From: an uncultured Desulfurobacterium sp.
GTDB taxonomy: Bacteria; Aquificota; Aquificia; Desulfurobacteriales; Desulfurobacteriaceae
Direction: 5' to 3'
Assembly (NCBI GenBank): GCA_913055135.1
Contig: CAJXJV010000112.1
Location: 1-5,145, forward strand
DNA length: 5,145 nt
Every line of letters starts with the position of its first letter. The first letter of the stretch is position 1. The notes beneath the pieces are model-generated. The model searched no databases. It was not told where the DNA came from and saw only the letters and a program-made list of their open reading frames with translations. Position numbers and translations under genes: made by a program. Below are positions 1 through 5,145 of the stretch, one piece after another.

Positions 1-86
1 TGAGCAAGGTCAAGGAGGAGCTTTCTGACTTTTTCTTTTCTCTCTTTTCCTGATACTCTGATGGTTAGAACTCTATTTGAGAGCAT
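1..86 (-). CDS. Unknown protein, N-terminal fragment (runs off left edge)
   Basis: An open frame starts at an ATG (bases 86-84 on the minus strand) and stays open for 28 codons to the window edge. It begins MLSNRVLTIRVSGKERKEK and continues with a Lys/Arg/Glu-rich stretch into LLLDLA, which looks like an amphipathic helix. An AAGGA ribosome-binding-like sequence lies 3 bases upstream (bases 94-90), inside the end of the preceding gene. The start overlaps the last 22 bases of the 92-residue gene, which suggests an operon and translational coupling. Codon choice (AGA for Arg, AAA/GAA) matches the other genes. The fragment is too short to assign a family, and no function is proposed. That it is coding rests on the open frame, the start signal and the protein-like composition. 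Confidence 0.55.
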   Translation of the reverse strand, partial: MLSNRVLTIRVSGKERKEKVRKLLLDLA

Positions 87-343
87 ATTTCCTTAACTTC
101 CTCAGAGTTAACCTTGAAATCCTCAATATCTCTATTACTTCTCTTCCTTTCATACCCTGAAATGTAGTATCCTTGATACATATTATCAAGTGTGGCTAAA
201 AATTTGTGGTTATATTCTTCCTCAGAAATCCCAATTAAATCTCTTTGAGTGTAGTTTTTATTCTTTATAAGAAATTCTGCTCTAAAAATGTTTCTTCCTC
301 TTTGCGCCACACATTTATATTCAGCGCAGGGATATAGTATCAT
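65..343 (-). CDS. Hypothetical 92-residue protein
   Basis: The predicted protein is small, soluble and charged, with no signal peptide or membrane segment. I do not recognise its family. The N-terminal part (1-30) is basic and holds two Cys residues (C6, C11). The middle is rich in aromatic and acidic residues (EEEY, a DNMYQGYYISGY stretch around 53-64). The C-terminus is acidic (SEEVKEIC). The composition reads like a real protein rather than a shadow, and nothing competes on the opposite strand here. The ATG at 343-341 is the only plausible start, but no clear Shine-Dalgarno sequence precedes it. It is divergent from the dapC-like gene with 38 bases between starts, so its promoter must lie in that gap or inside the neighbour. 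It overlaps the next minus-strand gene by 22 bases. Hand count gives about 31% G+C for 121-300, lower than the sampled lines of the adjacent operon, so recent acquisition is possible. Confidence 0.55.
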   Translation of the reverse strand: MILYPCAEYKCVAQRGRNIFRAEFLIKNKNYTQRDLIGISEEEYNHKFLATLDNMYQGYYISGYERKRSNRDIEDFKVNSEEVKEICSQIEF

Positions 344-370
344 AACTCTGGAAGATATGTGAACTGTCCT

Positions 371-376
371 AAGGAG
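371..376 (+). promoter_or_regulatory. Ribosome binding site of the dapC-like gene
   Basis: AAGGAG lies 5 bases before the ATG at 382 and fixes that start. It sits in the 38-base gap between the divergent starts. I could not find a convincing -35/-10 pair in this gap, so the promoter probably lies partly within the left-hand gene. Confidence 0.8.
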
Positions 377-381
377 ATAGG

Positions 382-1551
382 ATGAACGGGAGAATTAGAG
401 AACTTAAACCATACCCCATGGATCGTCTTGTTAAGGCAAAGGAAGAACTCAGGAAAGCAGGTAAGAAAATCTACGACTTTGGAACAGGAGATCCGAAAGA
501 GCCTACTGATCCAAAAATCAGGAAAGCATTGATTGAAGCTATTCCGGAAGTCAGTCAGTATCCTACGGTAAAGGGAAGAAAGGATTTAAGAGAAGCAATA
601 GCCAATTGGTTTTTCAACAGATTCCACGTTGTCCTTGACCCTGAAAAGGAAGTGATACCAACTGCCGGTTCAAAGGAAGCGATATTCCACTTTCCGCTTG
701 TTTTCATAGACACAGATACTGAGAAGAAAAAGGTTATCTACGGTACTCCAGCCTATCCGGTTTATGAAAGAGGAACTCTTTTCGCAGGTGGAGAGCCATA
801 CCCTGTAAAACTTGAATACGATGAGCAGTTTCTGCTAAGACTCGATAAGTTACCAAGGTCTATCCTTGAAGAGACAGCAATAGTCTGGATTAACTATCCG
901 CACAATCCAACGGGGGCAGTTGCACCCCTTTCTTATCTTGAAGAGATTTATGGTATTTGCAGAGAGCATGGAATAATTCTCTGTTCTGATGAGTGTTACA
1001 CAGAGATTTACTTTGAAAGTCCACCACACTCTCTTCTTGAAGTTGGCAAAAAAGGAGCTGTTGTTTTTCACTCTCTTTCTAAAAGAAGCGGAATGACCGG
1101 TTACCGTTCAGGTTTTGTTGCAGGAGATAGTGAAATTGTTCAAACCTATCTCAAGTATCGTTCTTCCTTTGGAGTTGCTTCTCAAGATTTTGTCCAACAG
1201 GCTGCAAAAGTTGCATGGTCGGATGAAGAGCATGTAGAAAAAAGGAGAGAGATATTTCGCCGTAAGAGAGATATTTTTCTGGAATTTTTCAAAAGGATCG
1301 GTCTTGAGTTTTTGTATCCTGAGGCAACATTTTACTTCTGGGTGAAATTGCCTGAAGGAATCTCTTCTGAAGAGTATGCTTTACATCTTTTGAACTACGG
1401 CATAGTCCTTTCTCCTGGGGAGTTTTTTGGCAAAGGTGGTGAAGGATTTTTCAGGATAGCGCTTGTACCAACCGTTGAAGAGTGCAGAGAAGCTGTGGAA
1501 GTGTGGGAGAAAGCACATAAAGAGTTCATGGAGAAGACAAGTTGCAGATAA
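382..1551 (+). CDS. dapC: Succinyldiaminopimelate aminotransferase (DapC-type, PLP fold type I)
   Basis: A 389-residue cytoplasmic aminotransferase of class I/II. In the succinylase branch of lysine and diaminopimelate synthesis, DapC transfers an amino group from glutamate to N-succinyl-2-amino-6-ketopimelate. The sequence shows the full family layout: an N-terminal substrate-gating segment (GTGDPKEPT, about 34-42), YPTVKG (60-65), the GSKEAIF phosphate-binding region (96-102), NPTGA with N175, SDECYTEIYF with D203 (PLP ring nitrogen) and Y206, SLSKRSG with the Schiff-base lysine K234, R242 (phosphate), and R358 in GFFRIAL (substrate carboxylate). The SDECY-E-YF and HSLSKRS...GYRSGFVAGD segments closely resemble DapC-type sequences as I remember them. 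LL-diaminopimelate aminotransferase (DapL) or another subgroup Ia aminotransferase remains possible, since specificity cannot be read with certainty. The length is normal. The ATG is supported by AAGGAG at 371-376. It is the first gene of a four-gene overlapping run, and its end overlaps the ExbD start by 10 bases. Confidence 0.85.
   Translation: MNGRIRELKPYPMDRLVKAKEELRKAGKKIYDFGTGDPKEPTDPKIRKALIEAIPEVSQYPTVKGRKDLREAIANWFFNRFHVVLDPEKEVIPTAGSKEAIFHFPLVFIDTDTEKKKVIYGTPAYPVYERGTLFAGGEPYPVKLEYDEQFLLRLDKLPRSILEETAIVWINYPHNPTGAVAPLSYLEEIYGICREHGIILCSDECYTEIYFESPPHSLLEVGKKGAVVFHSLSKRSGMTGYRSGFVAGDSEIVQTYLKYRSSFGVASQDFVQQAAKVAWSDEEHVEKRREIFRRKRDIFLEFFKRIGLEFLYPEATFYFWVKLPEGISSEEYALHLLNYGIVLSPGEFFGKGGEGFFRIALVPTVEECREAVEVWEKAHKEFMEKTSCR
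1530..1533 (+). promoter_or_regulatory. Ribosome binding site supporting the TTG start of exbD
   Basis: GGAG, within GGAGAAG, lies 8 bases before the TTG at 1542 and inside the last codons of the dapC-like gene. The exbD frame has no ATG between the upstream in-frame stop at 1518-1520 and this TTG, so TTG is the best start. Confidence 0.55.
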
Positions 1552-1923
1552 GAGAGAAAAAGAAAGGACTTATCGCAGATATAAACCTTTCTCCCATATT
1601 GGATCTTTCTCTAATGCTCGTTATTTTTCTGGCGGTTACAACCGAATTTATCTCCGGCGGAGAGATAAAAGTTCAGGTTCCGGAAGGTGGTGCTGCAATT
1701 ACTTCCTCTTCCCAGGTTGTTAAACTTGTGGTTGATAAGTGGGGAAAGATCTACTACGAGGGAAAAGTTTACTCCGATCCTTCAAAATTAATTCCCGTTC
1801 TCCCAAAGGACAGGAGAATATATATAAAAGCTGATAAGGAAACCCCTTATCTGTACGTGTTTACTCTGCTGGATACTTTGAGAAAATCCGGGATAAGAAA
1901 AGTTTCCTTAGTGGGTCAGAGAA

Positions 1924-1931
<8 letters not shown>
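1542..1931 (+). CDS. exbD: ExbD/TolR family biopolymer transport protein
   Basis: A 129-residue inner-membrane protein of the ExbD/TolR family. With an ExbB/TolQ partner, such proteins convert proton motive force into work on TonB or TolA at the cell envelope. The order is typical: a short basic cytoplasmic N-terminus (IREKKK), then IN.SP.LD at 14-21, one membrane helix (about 19-37) and a periplasmic domain (about 40-129). D21 sits at the start of the helix where family members carry the essential proton-carrying Asp. The C-terminal half (VVKLVVDKWGKIYYEG, IYIKADKETPY, GIRKVSLVG) matches the periplasmic fold. The start is TTG with GGAG upstream. It overlaps the preceding gene by 10 bases and tsaE by 8. 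No exbB/tolQ, tonB or tolA is visible in the window, so the motor partner must be encoded elsewhere. Whether it serves TonB-type uptake or a Tol-Pal-like system cannot be decided. Confidence 0.88.
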
Positions 1932-3682
<1,751 letters not shown>

Positions 3683-3689
3683 TTTTGAC

Positions 3690-3726
3690 ATTCCTTAAGC
3701 CTCCTTCAGAAGGAGGCTTAGGGAAT
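3690..3726 (+). terminator. Strong hairpin after enolase (terminator-like, no U-tract)
   Basis: The inverted repeat has arms 3690-3706 and 3710-3726: 17 pairs with one T-G wobble and a nominal 3-base loop (CAG). The innermost two A-T pairs may open in practice. The core TAAGCCTCCT/AGGAGGCTTA is perfect. It starts 7 bases after the enolase stop, where a terminator for the dapC-exbD-tsaE-eno run would be expected. No run of T follows (TCCAACAAG), so it is not a classic intrinsic terminator. It could act as a U-less terminator, an RNA 3' stabiliser, or a processing site that lets some transcription continue into the downstream genes. Confidence 0.7.
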
Positions 3727-3767
3727 TCCAACAAGTATGTAGGAGCTCTTGCAGAAGCTGACGTTTA

Positions 3768-4688
3768 ATGATGAACTTTACAAAACTTTATCTGATAATT
3801 GTTTCAGCCATCGCCTTTGGTTACATATTAGCTTCTATTCTCGTTGAAACAAAATTCGTAAACTGGCTTGGGTTAAAGACTCTAAAGCTTTCAAAGTTTG
3901 GCATTCACCCTCTTCTTACAAACGTTCCTGTTATCTACCTTGTTTCTCCCCGGGCCGCTCACATTACTGCTTCAAACCTGCTGAAAGAAGGCAAAATTGA
4001 GCCGATAGACCTTTACCTTGCAATTCTTGCCTCAAACTTTCCCATGCGTTTGATGTTTCTTTACAGATACTACCTTCCTGTTCTGGTTCCTTTGATAGGT
4101 GTTATCGCTGTTTATTACGCTCTTCTGAGATTGGCGTTTGACATTGTTGTTCTGGTTATTGTTTCAATTGTGGGAAGAATCAGATACAGGAATTTGAAAT
4201 TCAACTATCCAGAATACAACTCTCTTAATCTTGAGTTTTCGTTAAAGGCTCTTAAAGAAGGATTCTTAAAAGGATCTAAAGAGGCTCTTTCATTCATTCT
4301 AAAGTTCACTCCTATCTTCTTGGCAATTGTTTTCCTTATTAAAGCTGGATTTATGGAGAAGCTTACGCAAGTTCTAAAACCTTACTTAGGAATGTTTGGC
4401 TTTGATTCTCTTGAAATAACCTACATTACAACCGCTGCTATAAGTCCGCCTGTTGCTTACGGATTGATAAAGATAATGATTGAAAAGAATCATCCTGTTA
4501 CCCATATCCTTGGAACAATGGCAGTTGGAAACGGAATGTTTTCCCTTTTGAGGAGCTGGTGGGCTTATCTACTTCCTTACTATCTCGGTCTCTATTCTCT
4601 CTCTGTAACGGCAGTTCTCCTGTTGCTCCAGGCTGGACTTCCGATTATTTATAACTTTACAGTGGGAATTCTTCTGGTTAAACTATAA
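3768..4688 (+). CDS. Polytopic membrane protein, nucleoside-recognition (Gate) domain type
   Basis: A 306-residue integral membrane protein with about eight hydrophobic segments (roughly 7-25, 46-60, 80-98, 103-137 as one or two, 176-194, 215-235, 264-285, 288-304). The overall pattern resembles the nucleoside-recognition/Gate domain proteins (Pfam Gate), which include uncharacterised archaeal membrane proteins; substrate and role are unknown. The two halves are related: residues 44-104 align with 210-270 at a constant offset of 166 with no gap, sharing FG, SP (60-61 and 226-227), L94/L260, Y100/Y266 and LP (103-104 and 269-270). A basic loop (136-145) and a charged linker (about 138-172) separate them. 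Two ATGs stand in tandem at 3768 and 3771; I use the first. The ribosome binding site is poor: an AGGAG at 3741-3745 is too far away. The Toprim gene follows after 3 bases. The family call is from memory of the pattern. Confidence 0.75.
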   Translation: MMNFTKLYLIIVSAIAFGYILASILVETKFVNWLGLKTLKLSKFGIHPLLTNVPVIYLVSPRAAHITASNLLKEGKIEPIDLYLAILASNFPMRLMFLYRYYLPVLVPLIGVIAVYYALLRLAFDIVVLVIVSIVGRIRYRNLKFNYPEYNSLNLEFSLKALKEGFLKGSKEALSFILKFTPIFLAIVFLIKAGFMEKLTQVLKPYLGMFGFDSLEITYITTAAISPPVAYGLIKIMIEKNHPVTHILGTMAVGNGMFSLLRSWWAYLLPYYLGLYSLSVTAVLLLLQAGLPIIYNFTVGILLVKL

Positions 4689-4691
4689 AGT

Positions 4692-5069
4692 ATGGAAACA
4701 GAAATTAAACTTCTGAAAAATTTCTTACTGGATTTAAAACAGTTTTCCCTTAAAAATGAAAGCTGGGCAATTTTAGTTGAAGGAAAAAGGGACAAGTGGG
4801 CTCTTGAGAAGTTTGGAGTTCAAAACGTTGTTGAACTAAAAGGCAGGAACTATCACGACGTTGCAGAAGCTCTTGCTGATAAGTATAAGTACAAGGGGGT
4901 TGTTCTTCTAATGGATTTTGATCCAGAAGGAGAAACTATTTTTCAAAAGCTCTCAAAAATCTTGCCCGGATACGGTTTGAAAATTGATACCTCTTTTAGA
5001 GAAAGACTTAGAGAAACTGGAATAACGTTTGTAGAAAAAATTCCGCAGAAATTAATGTTTTTTAGTTAA
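4692..5069 (+). CDS. Small Toprim-domain protein (UPF0292-like)
   Basis: A 125-residue soluble protein made of little more than a Toprim fold, the metal-binding domain found in topoisomerases, DnaG primases, OLD nucleases, RecR and RNase M5. The first motif is AILVEGKRDKWAL with the conserved Glu at E30. The second is VVLLMDFDPEGE with the DxD pair D75 and D77, followed by E79. The end (IDTSFRERLRETGITFVEKI) resembles the C-terminus of the UPF0292 group, common in archaea, as I recall it. An RNase M5-like or other nucleic-acid processing role is possible but not shown. The N-terminal ~22 residues form a likely helix before the domain. The start is 3 bases after the membrane protein's stop, and no clear ribosome binding site is present, which suggests coupled translation. 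Its TAA overlaps the stop of the converging GGDEF gene. Confidence 0.8.
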   Translation: METEIKLLKNFLLDLKQFSLKNESWAILVEGKRDKWALEKFGVQNVVELKGRNYHDVAEALADKYKYKGVVLLMDFDPEGETIFQKLSKILPGYGLKIDTSFRERLRETGITFVEKIPQKLMFFS

Positions 5070-5145
5070 ACTTTTAAACAGACCTTGTTTTTTCCTTTTC
5101 TTTTGGCAACATACATAGCATTATCTGCTTTTGAGAGGAGAAAAT
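5066..5145 (-). CDS. GGDEF-domain protein, C-terminal fragment (runs off right edge)
   Basis: The minus strand reads LLSKADNAMYVAKRKGKNKV followed by CLKV and a TAA at 5068-5066. The ADxAMYxAKRKGKNxV signature is the characteristic C-terminal end of GGDEF domains, which make cyclic di-GMP (diguanylate cyclases) or are degenerate sensors. Only 25 residues are inside the window, so the GG(D/E)EF active site, any inhibitory RxxD motif and any N-terminal sensor domain cannot be seen. The gene converges on the Toprim gene, and their stop codons overlap in TTAA. The protein ends only 4 residues after the signature, so the GGDEF domain is the C-terminal domain. Confidence 0.88.
   Translation of the reverse strand, partial: FLLSKADNAMYVAKRKGKNKVCLKV

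Noticed and set aside
302..338. Possible promoter TTGCGC...TATAGT for the dapC-like gene
   Set aside because: The spacer is about 25 bases, well outside the usual range, and no better -35 matches TATAGT. A promoter is expected here, but I cannot support this one.
3685..3690. Perfect TTGACA -35-like hexamer after enolase
   Set aside because: At 16-18 bases downstream lies the hairpin (AGAAGG), not a -10 box. The TATGTA at 3736 is 45 bases away, too far to pair with it.
3749..3848. TTG-started short frame behind AGGAG (3741-3745)
   Set aside because: It is out of frame with the membrane protein, soon ends inside it, and its translation looks like a shadow of the real gene.

Overview
The window reads as ordinary bacterial chromosome from a thermophile-like, moderately A+T-rich organism. 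The proteins are rich in Lys, Glu and Arg, Arg is mostly AGA/AGG, genes overlap heavily, and two start at TTG. Gene content and style fit Aquificota, perhaps near Desulfurobacterium/Thermovibrio. That placement is inference from memory, not from a search.

Left edge (1-343, minus strand): two overlapping genes point out of the window. The upstream one is a 92-residue protein of unknown function. The downstream one is the start of another unknown protein, cut by the window edge. Part of this stretch is more A+T-rich than the rest (about 31% G+C by hand count over 121-300, against 40-47% in sampled lines of the central operon).

Centre (371-3726, plus strand): four genes packed as one overlapping unit. 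They are a DapC-type succinyldiaminopimelate aminotransferase (lysine and peptidoglycan precursor), an ExbD/TolR proton-motive-force coupling protein, the tRNA t6A ATPase TsaE, and enolase. Overlaps are 10, 8 and 17 bases. A 17-bp hairpin follows enolase and probably ends or protects the transcript. The genes share no pathway; they look like core functions grouped for co-expression.

Right (3768-5069, plus strand): a polytopic membrane protein of the nucleoside-recognition/Gate type, followed after 3 bases by a small Toprim-domain protein (UPF0292-like). The membrane protein contains an internal repeat: its two halves align without gaps over about 60 residues. Neither gene has a clear ribosome binding site.

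Right edge (5066-5145, minus strand): the C-terminal end of a GGDEF (diguanylate cyclase-type) protein converges on the Toprim gene, and their stop codons overlap in a shared TTAA.

I saw no RNA gene, CRISPR array, insertion sequence or phage gene, and no gene-free stretch longer than about 85 bases. No clearly new defence or mobile system is visible. The most unusual items are the two-half Gate protein with its Toprim neighbour and the unrecognised left-edge gene pair.
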